Positions 25,772 through 34,877 are shown, counted from the first letter of the stretch. The stretch is 64,000 nucleotides of DNA from JALOAT01 sp041685115 (GCA_041685115.1 JAWLGK010000005.1:1-64000), one strand, 5' to 3'. Made by a program: numbers and translations. Notes: generated by a model not told the origin, from the sequence alone.

Positions 25772-26275
25772 CGCAAGCGGGTTCCGTCGTTATTCATAGA
25801 ACCTGTGGATAACTCTGTGCACGGCTTGGGGAACGGCCTTGCGAGCGTCGGCCCCCACCAGGGGCGGTCGCCCTCGGCGGTTTTCTAGCCCACGCACAAA
25901 TACCTGCAAAAACAATCACTTCGGCGCATTCGTCTGCAACCATTCCGACAGTGTCCACTCACTTCTTTGGTAGACCGCAGGACTGCCGCCCTGTGCATAA
26001 ACCACCGCAGGGGACGCGGGGTCCGGCTACGACCGCAGGCCTGCGGGTTTTCCACAGATCCTGTGGATAAGTCTGTGGAGGTTCTGGGGGCTTCTCCCGC
26101 TGCGACGCCCCATCACTGGGCCGCTGTTGAATCGGTGATTTTTTCACCAGTGCCGGATACCTTTGGTAATCAATTGGTTACGTGATGGATCGCGCGTTAC
26201 GACAGGCAGTGGCCACTAACTCCCCCTAGATGCCCCGGCCGGGGCCGGGATGTGCACAAGGTTGCGGGTACGGTG
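25772..26275. promoter_or_regulatory. Gene-free region with a cluster of DnaA-box matches
   Basis: A 504-bp gap between convergent DUF2782 and uvrD. Exact matches to the DnaA box (TTWTNCACA on either strand) are at 25804-25812 (TGTGGATAA), 25992-26000 (TGTGCATAA), 26048-26056 (TTTTCCACA) and 26062-26070 (TGTGGATAA). The last two form an inverted pair. A one-mismatch site (TGTGCACAA) lies at 26251-26259. A T6 run and TTGGTAATCAATTGGTTACG near 26140-26180 make a modestly AT-richer patch. It could titrate DnaA or be part of a replication origin. No gene is seen. Confidence 0.5.
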
Positions 26276-28435
26276 TCACAGCACCTCCAGGTTGGCGTAG
26301 GCCAACACCAGCCACTTGCTGCCCACCGCGTCGAAGTTCACCTGCACCCGCGCCTGGGCGCCCTGCCCCTCGCAGGCCAGCACCACGCCCTCGCCGAACT
26401 TGGCGTGGCGTACGTGCTGGCCGAGGCGCAGGCCGCCGGCCGTCTCTTCCACCGTGCTGCGCCGCGCATAGTACGGCTGACTCACGGTGCCGCGCAGGCG
26501 CACCTCCTCCAAGTGTTCGCGGGGGATCTCACCGAGAAACCGCGACGGACGCGTGTTGTGTTCCTGGCCATACAGCCGGCGCACCTCGGCCCAGGTGAGA
26601 TAGAGCCGCTGGCGCGCGCGGGTCATGCCCACGTAGCACAGGCGCCGCTCCTCTTCGAGCCGGCCCGGCTCGTCCATGGACATCTGGTGAGGAAACAGCC
26701 CCTCTTCCATACCTGCCATGAACACCAGGGGAAATTCCAGCCCCTTGGCCGAGTGCAGGGTCATGAGCTGCACGCTGTCCTCGCCCTCGCCGGCCTGGCC
26801 TTCGCCCGCCTCCAGCGCCGCATGGGCAAGAAACGCACCCAGGGCGTCCATACCGGCGTGTTCGATCTCGTCGTATTCGAACTGGCGCGCGGCATTGACC
26901 AATTCCTCCAGGTTCTCGATACGGTCCTCGCCGCGGCCGCTCTTTTCCTTGCGGTAGTGCTCGATGAGCCCGGAGCCGGCGATCACCTGCTCCACCTGCT
27001 CGTGCAACTCGATACCCTCCACGCCGGCAGTCAGGCGTTCGATGAGCTCGACGAAGGCCTTGAGTGCATTGGCGGCCCGCGCGGCGAAGACATTGTGCGC
27101 GAGCAGGTCGCGCGCCGCCTGCCACAGGGGCACGCCAAAGGCGCGGGCATGTTCGCGCAACTGCTCCACCGTGCGCTCGCCGATGCCACGGGTGGGTGTA
27201 TTCACCACCCGCTCGAAGGAGGCGTCGTCGGTGCGGTTGAACAGCAAACGCAGGTAGGCGAGCGCGTCCTTGATCTCGGCGCGCTCGAAGAAGCGCAGCC
27301 CACCGTACACGCGATAGCGCACGCCGGCCTGCATGAGCGCCTCTTCGATGACGCGTGACTGGGCGTTGGAACGGTACAGCACAGCCACTTCCGAGCGCTT
27401 GCCGCCGTGCGCCTCGTGCTCGCGGATGCGCTCCACCATGAAGCGCGCCTCGTCGATCTCGTTGAACGCGCCGTATACGCGGATGGGCTCACCCTTCTCG
27501 CCTTCGGTCCACAACTCCTTGCCCAGGCGATCGGCATTGTTGGCGATGAGTGCGTTGGCGGCGGCGAGGATGGTGGCGGTGGAACGATAGTTCTGTTCCA
27601 GGCGCACCAGGCGCACGTCCGGGAATTCGTCGACGAAGCGGTGGATGTTCTCGATGCGTGCACCGCGCCAGCCGTAGATGGACTGATCGTCGTCACCCAC
27701 CGCGAACACCAGTCCCTGCGTTCCTGCAATGAGCTTGAGCCAGTCGTACTGGATGGCGTTGGTGTCCTGAAACTCGTCCACCAGGATGTGCTGGAAGCGG
27801 CGCCGGTAGTGCTCGAGGATGTCCGCGCGCTCTCTCAGCACTTCAAACGCACGCAGCAGCAGTTCCGCAAAGTCCACCACGCCGCTGCGTTGGCAGGCCT
27901 CTTCGTAGGCCTGGTAGAGCTTGAGCATCTGGCGCTGGTAGGGGTCGTCGCCCGGACCGAGATCCTTCGGGCGCTTGCCCTCGTCCTTGCGCGCATTGAT
28001 GAACCACTGCACCTGCTTGGGCGGCCAGCGTGATTCGTCCACGCCCTGGTCACGCAGCAGGCGGCGCACGATGCGCAGTTGGTCGTCGCTGTCGAGGATC
28101 TGGAAACCCGACGGCAGCCCGGCGTCCTGCGCATGGGCGCGCAGCAGGCGATGGGCGAGCCCGTGGAAGGTGCCGACCCACATGCCCGTGGTGGGCGTGC
28201 CGAGCAGGTGTTCGATGCGCCCGCGCATCTCGTGCGCGGCCTTGTTGGTGAAGGTGACGGCAAGGATGCCGTAGCTCGATGCCTGTCCGGTACGGATGAG
28301 CCAGGCCACACGATGGGTGAGCACGCGGGTCTTGCCGCTGCCCGCGCCGGCGAGGATGAGCAGATTGCCCGGCGGGGCGGCGACCGCCTCGCGCTGGGCG
28401 GGATTCAGGGAATCGAGAAGATCGGATACATCCAT
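26276..28435 (-). CDS. uvrD: DNA helicase II UvrD
   Basis: A 719-residue superfamily-1A helicase. It begins MDVSDLLDSLNPAQREAV. Walker A is LAGAGSGKTRVLTHR, motif II ILVDEFQDTN, motif III VGDDDQSIYGWRGA, the EQNYRS motif, and the C-terminal LMTLHSAKGLEFPLV and YVGMTRARQ. The extreme C-terminus carries the UvrD-type RNA-polymerase/UvrB-interaction-like module (VRHAKFGEGVVLACEGQG...), absent from Rep. It unwinds DNA in nucleotide excision and mismatch repair. Convergent with the DUF2782 gene; the lipoprotein gene lies upstream across a terminator. Confidence 0.96.
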   Translation of the reverse strand: MDVSDLLDSLNPAQREAVAAPPGNLLILAGAGSGKTRVLTHRVAWLIRTGQASSYGILAVTFTNKAAHEMRGRIEHLLGTPTTGMWVGTFHGLAHRLLRAHAQDAGLPSGFQILDSDDQLRIVRRLLRDQGVDESRWPPKQVQWFINARKDEGKRPKDLGPGDDPYQRQMLKLYQAYEEACQRSGVVDFAELLLRAFEVLRERADILEHYRRRFQHILVDEFQDTNAIQYDWLKLIAGTQGLVFAVGDDDQSIYGWRGARIENIHRFVDEFPDVRLVRLEQNYRSTATILAAANALIANNADRLGKELWTEGEKGEPIRVYGAFNEIDEARFMVERIREHEAHGGKRSEVAVLYRSNAQSRVIEEALMQAGVRYRVYGGLRFFERAEIKDALAYLRLLFNRTDDASFERVVNTPTRGIGERTVEQLREHARAFGVPLWQAARDLLAHNVFAARAANALKAFVELIERLTAGVEGIELHEQVEQVIAGSGLIEHYRKEKSGRGEDRIENLEELVNAARQFEYDEIEHAGMDALGAFLAHAALEAGEGQAGEGEDSVQLMTLHSAKGLEFPLVFMAGMEEGLFPHQMSMDEPGRLEEERRLCYVGMTRARQRLYLTWAEVRRLYGQEHNTRPSRFLGEIPREHLEEVRLRGTVSQPYYARRSTVEETAGGLRLGQHVRHAKFGEGVVLACEGQGAQARVQVNFDAVGSKWLVLAYANLEVL

Positions 28436-28470
28436 GGCGGGATTTTATCAGACCCCACCGAGGCGCCGCC

Positions 28471-28503
28471 GAAAAACGGGCACCGACGCATGATCGGTGC
28501 CCG
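28471..28503 (-). terminator. Intrinsic terminator after small lipoprotein gene
   Basis: On the minus strand CGGGCACCGA pairs with TCGGTGCCCG around a 7-nt loop, followed directly by TTTTTC. It lies 17 nt after the lipoprotein stop, isolating that gene from uvrD. Confidence 0.9.
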
Positions 28504-28519
28504 TGCTTGCACGTGCGAG

Positions 28520-28687
28520 TTATTGCGGCTGTGCGGGAGTTGCAGCAGGCGCAGCGGCCTGTTCGACGGGCGCGGCAACTTCCGCAGCGGGCGCAACCGC
28601 GGCAGCTTCAGGTGCCGTGGCCTCCTGCTGTTTGCCGCAGGCGGATAGAGCCAGGACCACGCCAACCAACACCATCGAGCGCTTCAT
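28520..28687 (-). CDS. Tiny Ala/Pro-rich lipoprotein
   Basis: 55 residues, starting MKRSMVLVGVVLALSACGKQQEA. The lipobox LSAC at residues 16-19 predicts acylation on Cys19. The mature 37 residues are almost only Ala, Pro, Glu, Val and Gln (low complexity). The upstream in-frame extension has no signal-peptide character, so I chose the inner ATG at 28685-28687. It has its own strong terminator and so is probably a monocistronic, well-expressed gene. Function unknown; I see no homology to named small lipoproteins such as LptM or Lpp. Confidence 0.7.
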   Translation of the reverse strand: MKRSMVLVGVVLALSACGKQQEATAPEAAAVAPAAEVAAPVEQAAAPAATPAQPQ

Positions 28688-28918
28688 ACGATTTCTATTT
28701 CCAGCGAAGTTAGTAAGGGCAATGGTTCCGCGCGAGCGGAATCGGCGCGCATTATGGGAAGACGGAATCGCCGCGGGAATAGGCAACACGGAAATATTTT
28801 CTTTGCGAACGTCTTGCGCTCTCACGAATCCCGCGCGTTTAAAAAATCGAAACAGCGCAGCTTGTGGCGCGGCGCAGGCGTCAGGAGAATACGTGGCCTG
28901 TCTCGACGGGGAGAAACC

Positions 28919-29302
28919 ATGACCAACCCGCATTACGAACGCCTCGGCGGTGAAGCAACCGTGCGTCGCCTCGTGGATCGCTTCTACGTCCTCATGGACA
29001 CGCTACCCGAGGCCCAGGACATCCGACGCATGCATCCGCAGGATCTCGGCGAGTCCGCCGACAAACTGTTCATGTTCCTGAGCGGCTGGCTGGGTGGTCC
29101 GCAGTTGTATGTGGAAAAGCACGGACACCCGCGCCTGCGCCAGCGACATATGCCGTTCACCATCGGCAGTGCCGAACGGGATCAATGGATGTTGTGCATG
29201 CACAGGGCCATGGAAGACATAGGCGTGCCCGATGATCTACGCACGGAACTGGAGCAGGCGTTGTTTCGCACGGCCGATTTCATGCGCAACAAGTCGGAAT
29301 AG
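28919..29302 (+). CDS. Group II truncated hemoglobin
   Basis: A 127-residue globin. It starts MTNPHYERLGGEATVRRLVDRFY with a GGGGAGA site just upstream; the frame runs open further upstream but without globin features. The proximal histidine lies in LRQRHMPF, and the FMFLSGWLGGPQLYVEKHGHP segment and the Trp in ERDQWMLCMHRAM are typical of trHbO (group II) proteins. Likely roles are oxygen or NO/peroxide handling in the cytoplasm. It is a lone plus-strand gene between minus-strand genes. Confidence 0.9.
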   Translation: MTNPHYERLGGEATVRRLVDRFYVLMDTLPEAQDIRRMHPQDLGESADKLFMFLSGWLGGPQLYVEKHGHPRLRQRHMPFTIGSAERDQWMLCMHRAMEDIGVPDDLRTELEQALFRTADFMRNKSE

Positions 29303-29357
29303 GCCGATGAATGGCCATCCAACATTGCATTCAACACAGCGGGCCGAAGCCGTCGTT

Positions 29358-29381
29358 GTAGGAGCGGCCTGAGGCCGCTCC
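29358..29381. repeat. REP-like palindrome
   Basis: TGTAGGAGCGGCCT-GAGGCCGCTCC: GGAGCGGCCT pairs with AGGCCGCTCC. This is the standard gammaproteobacterial REP style and matches the right half at 21581-21603. It lies just after the truncated hemoglobin gene. Confidence 0.65.
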
Positions 29382-29503
29382 GGCACTCCATTCAACGGCG
29401 AGCGCCGCGGGGGCTTGACGCGTAAGACGGTATCTACAGGTACGTATGGGTAACTGCGGAGTCGGGCATTTTTCTCCGTGACTCTCCGTGGTTATTCCTT
29501 TGG

Positions 29504-30058
29504 TCAGCGCAGTACGGCGCAGGTGCGGGCGTCGCGGATGGAGGTGGGACGTTCGAGCCCGCCGAGCGGGCCGTGCAGGATGTAATCGAGCTCGCTGCCG
29601 AACACCCGTTGCACGGTCAGTGCATTGCGGGCCGGAGGACGACCGGCCGCGTTGGCGCTGGTCGAGACCAGTGCGCCACCGAACATCTCGCACAAGGCCT
29701 TCACTACGGGATGGTCGCTGATGCGCACGGCGATGGTCGCATGCTCGCCGCGCAGCCACGGTGCGGTGTGCTCGGCGGTGGGCAGCAGCCAGGTGAACGG
29801 CCCCGGCCAGGTGGGAAGCACGCGCTGGGCGATCTCGTCGCTGAGCGGCGCGATGTAGGGGGCCAGTTGCTCCAATGATGCCGCAACCAGGATGAGGCCC
29901 TTGGCGACCGGACGGCGCTTCAGGCGCAACAGCTTATCAACGGCAGTCCACGATTGCGGGTCGCAGCCCAGGCCGTACACCGCCTCGGTGGGATAGGCCA
30001 CCACACCGCCGCTGCGCAGCACGTCACGGGCAATGCGCAGGTGCCAGGGACTGATCAC
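29504..30058 (-). CDS. tsaC: Threonylcarbamoyl-AMP synthase TsaC (Sua5/YrdC family)
   Basis: A 184-residue YrdC-fold enzyme that makes threonylcarbamoyl-AMP from threonine, bicarbonate and ATP, the first step of t6A37 tRNA modification. Substrate-binding motifs are YPTEAVYGLGCDP, LKRRPVAKGLILVAAS, TWLLPT and VSTSANAAGRPP. The length equals TsaC, without the Sua5 C-terminal domain. It starts at ATG or GTG near 30058 (MISPWHLRIARDVLRSGGVV). dprA, def and fmt lie further along in the same block, as is usual for tsaC in gammaproteobacteria. Confidence 0.94.
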   Translation of the reverse strand: MISPWHLRIARDVLRSGGVVAYPTEAVYGLGCDPQSWTAVDKLLRLKRRPVAKGLILVAASLEQLAPYIAPLSDEIAQRVLPTWPGPFTWLLPTAEHTAPWLRGEHATIAVRISDHPVVKALCEMFGGALVSTSANAAGRPPARNALTVQRVFGSELDYILHGPLGGLERPTSIRDARTCAVLR

Positions 30059-30161
30059 GATGTGAACGGCTCAACACAGAGGCACGGAGGCGCGGAGGAC
30101 CCAGAGGATTTTGGAGAATGGCCCATGACGCGAGGCAATTCGCGGCTCTGCGTTCGACGCT

Positions 30162-30665
30162 TTACAGTCCCAGGTCTTTCTGTACCGCCGCGTCGCGCGC
30201 CTGGATGTTGCGTGCATTTGCTTCACGCTCTTCGCGCAGCTTGGCAGCGAGCTCCGTGTCGGCGACGGCAAGGATCTGCGCGGCGAGATAGCCTGCATTC
30301 TTCGCGCCGGTCTTGCCGATGGCTACGGTCGCGACGGGAATGCCTGCGGGCATCTGCACCGTGGACAACAGCGCGTCCATGCCCTGCAGCGGACCGGCGT
30401 CCATGGGCACGCCGATCACCGGGCGCACGGTCATGGCGGATACGGCGCCGGCAAGGTGGGCAGCCAATCCGGCAGCGGCGATGAACACACCACAGCCGCG
30501 CGCCTCGGCGTCTTTCACGTAGTCATGGGTGGCGGCGGGCGTGCGATGGGCCGACGTGATCTTCACCTCGTAGCGGATCCCGAACGAGGCCAGCACTTCC
30601 AGTGTGGCCTTCATGGTCGGCAGATCCGAATCGGACCCCATCAACACGGCAACAAAACGGCTCAT
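30162..30665 (-). CDS. purE: 5-(carboxyamino)imidazole ribonucleotide mutase PurE
   Basis: A 167-residue class I PurE. It starts at MSRFVAVLMGSDSDLP; the in-frame region upstream is unlike the family and lies in repeat element 2. The motifs GSDSDLPTMK, ITSAHRTP and the glycine-rich AAAGLAAHLAGAVSAM are intact, including the active-site Ser, Asp and His. It converts N5-CAIR to CAIR in purine synthesis. PurK, its usual operon partner, is not next to it: the downstream neighbour is tsaC, about 100 nt away. Confidence 0.95.
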   Translation of the reverse strand: MSRFVAVLMGSDSDLPTMKATLEVLASFGIRYEVKITSAHRTPAATHDYVKDAEARGCGVFIAAAGLAAHLAGAVSAMTVRPVIGVPMDAGPLQGMDALLSTVQMPAGIPVATVAIGKTGAKNAGYLAAQILAVADTELAAKLREEREANARNIQARDAAVQKDLGL

Positions 30666-30683
30666 CTTCGACTCCGACAGGAT

Positions 30684-30914
30684 CAAAAAAGCACAAACAC
30701 GGGGGACACGGGGATCAAGAAGGTTCTTACCTGTGTGATTACTGCTTCTTTCGACCCGTCTCGGTGTAGTGTGCATCCGCGCCTGTCACGTAGGCGCTAC
30801 GCGCCAACATGACCTACATGTACTGAACAGCATCAACCGAATGGAGGCACGAGGCCAAAAGAAGAACCATCGAAGAGCATGGTGTTCCCCGTGTCCCCCG
30901 TGTCCCCCGTGGTT
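30684..30914. repeat. Dispersed repeat element 2 with inverted ends
   Basis: Between purE and topA. The left end is ACACGGGGGACACGGGGA (about 30697-30714); the right end is TTCCCCGTG-TCCCCCGTGTCCCCCGTGGTT (30884-30914), the inverse with one extra 9-bp unit. The core (30784-30821) contains TGTCACGTAGGCGCTACGCG followed by CCAACATGACCTACAT, nearly the same as the core of element 3 at 36790-36825. Its first bases overlap the region just upstream of the purE start, so it may carry or displace the purE promoter. Confidence 0.65.
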
Positions 30915-30925
30915 AGATCTTCTTC

Positions 30926-33232
30926 CTAACCCACCTGCTCCTTGGCCTCAGGCCCCTCGACCAGTTCGGTGTAGCCGCACTCCTTCTGCGGACAGACCTT
31001 TTCGGTGCCGCGGCGCTTGGTGGTCTTGAGGGTGAGAATGGGCCAGCCGCACTTGGGGCAGGGCTCGTTGAGCGGCGGGTTCCACACCGCGTACTTGCAG
31101 GTGGGATAGGTGGAGCAGGAATAGAAGATCTTGCCAAAGCGCGACTTGCGCTGGAGCAAGGTGCCCTTCTTGCACTCGGGGCACTGCACACCCGTGTCGG
31201 CCGGCTTCTCCAGGGGCTCGATGTACTTGCACTTCGGATAGTTGCTGCAGCCGATGAACTTGCCGTAGCGACCGGTGCGGATGATGAGCGGCGACTCGCA
31301 CTGTGGGCAGCTGCGGCCTTCCACCACTTCCGGTTCGGCCTGGGCCTCTTCCTTGCTCTCGTTCAGGTTGCGGGTGTAGTCGCAGTCCGGGTAGCCGGTG
31401 CAACCGATGAAGCGCCCGCGCCGGCCGAGACGGATGGACAGCGGCTTGCCGCACTTGGGGCAGGCCTCGTCCAGGGTTTCGTGGGTGACGTCCTTGCGCG
31501 AGACCGATTCTTCCTTGTCCTGCACCAGGTGTATGAACGGGTCCCAGAAACGCCGCATGAGCGGCACCCAGTCTTCCTCGCCGCGGGAGACGGCGTCGAG
31601 CTCGTCTTCCATTTTGGCGGTGAAGTCGTAGTCCACGTACTGGGTGAAGTGCTCGGTAAGGAACTTGTTCACCACACGACCCACGTCGGTGGGACGGAAG
31701 CGGCGCTTGTCCATCTCCACGTACTCGCGCTGCTGCAAGGTGGCGATGATGCTGGCGTAGGTGGACGGGCGGCCGATGCCGTGCTCTTCCAGGGCCTTCA
31801 CCAGGCTCGCTTCGCTGTAGCGCGGCGGCGGTTCGGTGAAATGCTGTTCGGGACGGATGGCGGCAAGCTGCACGGTGTCGCCCTCCTCCAGCGGCGGCAA
31901 CACCGATTCCTTTTCCTCGTCCTTGGCCTCGTCCACACTCTCCTGATAGACGGCGATGAAACCCGGATCGATGATGGTGCTGCCGGTGGCGCGGAACACG
32001 TTGTCCTTGCCGGCGTTGAGGTCCACCGCCACGGTGGCGATAGTGGCCGGGATCATCTGGCAGGCGACGGTGCGCTTCCACACCAGTTCATAGAGCTTGT
32101 GCTGATCGCGCGACAGGTGGCCGGCCATGGCGTCGGGGGTGCGCAACACCGAGGTGGGGCGCACGGCCTCATGGGCCTCCTGGGCGTTCTTGGCCTTGGT
32201 CTTGTAGACGCGCGCCTCGCCGGGCACGTTGTCCTTGCCATAGGTCTTGCCGATGAAGTCGCGGATCTCGTCCAGCGCCTCCTGGGCCAGGTTCACCGAG
32301 TCGGTACGCATGTAGGTAATGAGACCGACGGTCTCGCCGCCGATGTCGATACCTTCGTATAACTGCTGGGCGATGCGCATGGTGCGTTGGGCGGAGAAAC
32401 CCAGCTTGCGTGAGGCCTCCTGCTGCAGCGTGGAGGTGGTGAACGGTGCGGCCGGATTACGCTTGCGCTGCTTGCGCTCGATGCGTGAAACAAGCAGCTT
32501 GCCGCCGGCGGCCTTCTCCAGCGCCTTGTGCACTTCCTTGGCACGGCCGGTGTCGGTGATGGAGAACTGGCTCAGCTTCTCGCCCTGGAACTGCGCCAGC
32601 TTGGCGGTGAAGGGCTGCTTCTTCGCCAAGCAGTCGGCCTCCACGCTCCAGTATTCGCGCGGCTCGAAGCGTTCGATCTCCTCCTCGCGCTCCACGATCA
32701 TGCGCAGCGCCGGGCTCTGCACGCGCCCGGCGGACAGGCCGCGGCGGATCTTCTTCCACAGCAGCGGCGAGAGATTGAAGCCCACCAAGTAGTCCAGGGC
32801 GCGGCGCGCCTGCTGGGCGTTCACCAGGTCGAGGGACAGCTCACGCGGCTGTTCGACCGCCTCCTGGATGGCGCGCTTGGTGATTTCGTGGAACACCACC
32901 CGCCCCACGGTCTTGCCATCGAGCAGCTTGCGCTCGCGCAGCAGTTCGTAGAGATGCCAGGAGATGGCCTCGCCTTCGCGGTCCGGGTCGGTGGCGAGGT
33001 AGAGGGCATCGGCCTTCTTGATGGCCTTGGCGATGGCATCGACGTGCTTTTCGTTCTTGTCGATGACCTGGTACTTCATGGCGAAGCTGTGCGCTGGGTC
33101 GACCGCGCCCTCCTTGGGCAGCAGGTCGCGCACGTGGCCGTAGGAGGCGAGGACCTCGAAGTCCTTGCCCAGGTACTTCTTGATGGTCTTCGCCTTGGCC
33201 GGCGATTCGACGATGACGAGGTTTTTGCTCAT
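30926..33232 (-). CDS. topA: DNA topoisomerase I
   Basis: A 768-residue type IA topoisomerase. It starts MSKNLVIVESPAKAKTIKKY (ATG at 33230-33232); the longer open frame reads back into smg. The Toprim domain occupies about residues 1-150, with acidic triad region TDPDREGEAISWHL. The catalytic tyrosine is about Tyr307 in GLITYMRTDSVNL. Four zinc-ribbon modules end the protein: CPKCGKPLSIR, CPQCESPLIIR, CPECKKGTLLQ and CPKCGWPILTL, each closed by a later Cys pair. It relaxes negative supercoils. It is isolated from smg by the terminator at 33243-33275. Confidence 0.96.
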   Translation of the reverse strand: MSKNLVIVESPAKAKTIKKYLGKDFEVLASYGHVRDLLPKEGAVDPAHSFAMKYQVIDKNEKHVDAIAKAIKKADALYLATDPDREGEAISWHLYELLRERKLLDGKTVGRVVFHEITKRAIQEAVEQPRELSLDLVNAQQARRALDYLVGFNLSPLLWKKIRRGLSAGRVQSPALRMIVEREEEIERFEPREYWSVEADCLAKKQPFTAKLAQFQGEKLSQFSITDTGRAKEVHKALEKAAGGKLLVSRIERKQRKRNPAAPFTTSTLQQEASRKLGFSAQRTMRIAQQLYEGIDIGGETVGLITYMRTDSVNLAQEALDEIRDFIGKTYGKDNVPGEARVYKTKAKNAQEAHEAVRPTSVLRTPDAMAGHLSRDQHKLYELVWKRTVACQMIPATIATVAVDLNAGKDNVFRATGSTIIDPGFIAVYQESVDEAKDEEKESVLPPLEEGDTVQLAAIRPEQHFTEPPPRYSEASLVKALEEHGIGRPSTYASIIATLQQREYVEMDKRRFRPTDVGRVVNKFLTEHFTQYVDYDFTAKMEDELDAVSRGEEDWVPLMRRFWDPFIHLVQDKEESVSRKDVTHETLDEACPKCGKPLSIRLGRRGRFIGCTGYPDCDYTRNLNESKEEAQAEPEVVEGRSCPQCESPLIIRTGRYGKFIGCSNYPKCKYIEPLEKPADTGVQCPECKKGTLLQRKSRFGKIFYSCSTYPTCKYAVWNPPLNEPCPKCGWPILTLKTTKRRGTEKVCPQKECGYTELVEGPEAKEQVG

Positions 33233-33242
33233 GATGCCATCC

Positions 33243-33275
33243 GAAAAAAGCAATGCCCGCGGAGTGCGGGCATTG
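33243..33275 (-). terminator. Intrinsic terminator after smg
   Basis: On the minus strand CAATGCCCGC pairs with GCGGGCATTG around a 5-nt loop, followed by CTTTTTT. It ends the LysM-dprA-smg transcript before topA. Confidence 0.9.
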
Positions 33276-33300
33276 GTGTCCAGGATCCTTGGTTGGTGTC

Positions 33301-33783
33301 TCAGTGCAGGGTGGATTCCATTTCGTCCAGCACCAGATCTTCCATCCAGGCGAACGCCGCTTCCTGACCGGGCTGGTTGAACAGCACCATCAGGATTACC
33401 CACTTCAGCTGGTCAAGGTCCATGTCCGCCCCCTCCAGCGCCATCACGCGATCGATCACCATCTCACGCGTGGTGTGGTCGAGCACACCTACCTGCTCCA
33501 AAAATAGCAGGAAGCCTCGACTGTCAATGTCCAGCTTCTCGCACTCGCGGTCGGAATAGACACGGATGGACTGGGAAGGTTTCCGCGGCAGATCGACGGA
33601 TGTGTGCTGCAGCTCGGCAAGGCCCTCAAGCCAGTCCAGGGCCTTGGCAATCTCGCGGTCATGGAAACCCGCCCGCCCCAATTCCGTTTTCAGCGTCTCG
33701 CGGTCCTGGCCGACGTCTGCCTCTTCATTCATGTAATTCTCGAAGAGGTACATCAGGACATCCAAAACGCTTTCTTTCATCAT
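33301..33783 (-). CDS. smg: Smg family protein (DUF494)
   Basis: A protein of about 160 residues, highly acidic and helical (MKESVLDVLMYLFENYMNEEADVG...; ERCEKLDIDSRGFLLFLEQVGVLDHTTREMVIDRVMAL-type segments). This is the DUF494/Smg family, which regularly follows dprA in gammaproteobacteria; its molecular role is unknown. Two tandem ATGs (33783 and 33780) follow a GTG. The first ATG overlaps the dprA stop as TGATG, so translation is coupled to dprA. It is the last gene before the terminator. Confidence 0.92.
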   Translation of the reverse strand: MMKESVLDVLMYLFENYMNEEADVGQDRETLKTELGRAGFHDREIAKALDWLEGLAELQHTSVDLPRKPSQSIRVYSDRECEKLDIDSRGFLLFLEQVGVLDHTTREMVIDRVMALEGADMDLDQLKWVILMVLFNQPGQEAAFAWMEDLVLDEMESTLH

Positions 33784-34877
33784 CACACTCTCTTGCCGGT
33801 GCGGATGTAGTGCCCGCCATTGACGGCAGCCACATACCCCTGCAACTCAAGGACCAACAGCATGGAGGAAACCGTTTCGGCCGTCAATCCACTACGTTCC
33901 ACCAGCAAATCCACCGAAGTCGGCGCCTGATCGAGGCTTTCCAGTAGACGGCGCGCGACCGGGGCGAGTTCAACCGGGGGCGACGGATCGGCGGCCTCGG
34001 GCTGCGCCAGCGCGGCCCGCAACTGAGGCGCCAGTTCCTCCAGGACGTCCGCGGCGGTCTCCACCAGTTTGGCGCCCTCGCGGATGAGCCGATGGCAGCC
34101 ACGCGCCAGGGGGTTGTGGATGGAACCCGGGATGGCGAATACCTCGCGGCCCTGCTCCACCGCCGCGCGCGCGGTGATGAGTGAGCCGCTGCCGAGCGCC
34201 GCCTCGACCACCAGCGTGCCCGCGCTCAGCCCGCTGATGATGCGATTGCGGCGCGGAAAATGGTGCGGCAGCGGCGGCGTGTCGGGCGGGAACTCGCTCA
34301 CCAGGGCGCCCTGAGCGGCGATGGCGTGGGCCAGCCCCTTGTGGCGCGCGGGGTAGACCCGATCCAGGCCGGTTCCCGCCACGGCGATGGTCTGACCGGC
34401 GGCGTCCAGGGCACCTTTATGGCTGGCGGCATCCACGCCCAGCGCCAGCCCGCTGGTGATCACCAGCCCGGCGCCGGCCAGGTGGCGGGCGAAGGCGTAG
34501 GCCGTCTCTGCCCCGCTGGGGGTCGGATTGCGGCTGCCGACCATGGCGAGTTGGGGGGCCGACAGGACGGTCGGGTCACCCAGTACGAACAGCACGGACG
34601 GGGCGTCCGGCAGTGCGCCAAGCAACGGCGGATAGCGGGGATCGTCGAGCGAGAGGATATGGCGCTGCTCCCCGTCGGCCCAGGCCAGGTCCGCCTCGGC
34701 AGCTGCCCAATCGGGCCGCCGCAGGACGGCAGCCAGCGCCGGGTTCAGATCGGCCGGCGGCGCGCAAAACAGCCGCTCCAGGTTACCCGCGTGTTCCAGC
34801 AGCTCGCGGATGCCGACCGGCCCGAGCCCCGGCACGCGCAGCAGAACGAGCCAGCGCTTCAGGTCGGTGTCGGTCAT
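33783..34877 (-). CDS. dprA: DNA-processing protein DprA (Smf)
   Basis: A 364-residue protein. It starts at MTDTDLKRWLVLLRVPGLG; nine extra upstream codons are possible but less family-like. An N-terminal SAM-like helical domain (about 1-75) is followed by the Rossmann-fold DprA core, with VGSRNPTPSG and TSGLALGVDAASHKGALDA, and SGLSAGTLVVEA. A C-terminal winged-helix domain (about 290-364) begins near PVARRLLESLDQAPTSVD. DprA loads RecA on incoming single-stranded DNA in natural transformation. With comM in the same window this supports, but does not prove, competence. Confidence 0.94.
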   Translation of the reverse strand: MTDTDLKRWLVLLRVPGLGPVGIRELLEHAGNLERLFCAPPADLNPALAAVLRRPDWAAAEADLAWADGEQRHILSLDDPRYPPLLGALPDAPSVLFVLGDPTVLSAPQLAMVGSRNPTPSGAETAYAFARHLAGAGLVITSGLALGVDAASHKGALDAAGQTIAVAGTGLDRVYPARHKGLAHAIAAQGALVSEFPPDTPPLPHHFPRRNRIISGLSAGTLVVEAALGSGSLITARAAVEQGREVFAIPGSIHNPLARGCHRLIREGAKLVETAADVLEELAPQLRAALAQPEAADPSPPVELAPVARRLLESLDQAPTSVDLLVERSGLTAETVSSMLLVLELQGYVAAVNGGHYIRTGKRV

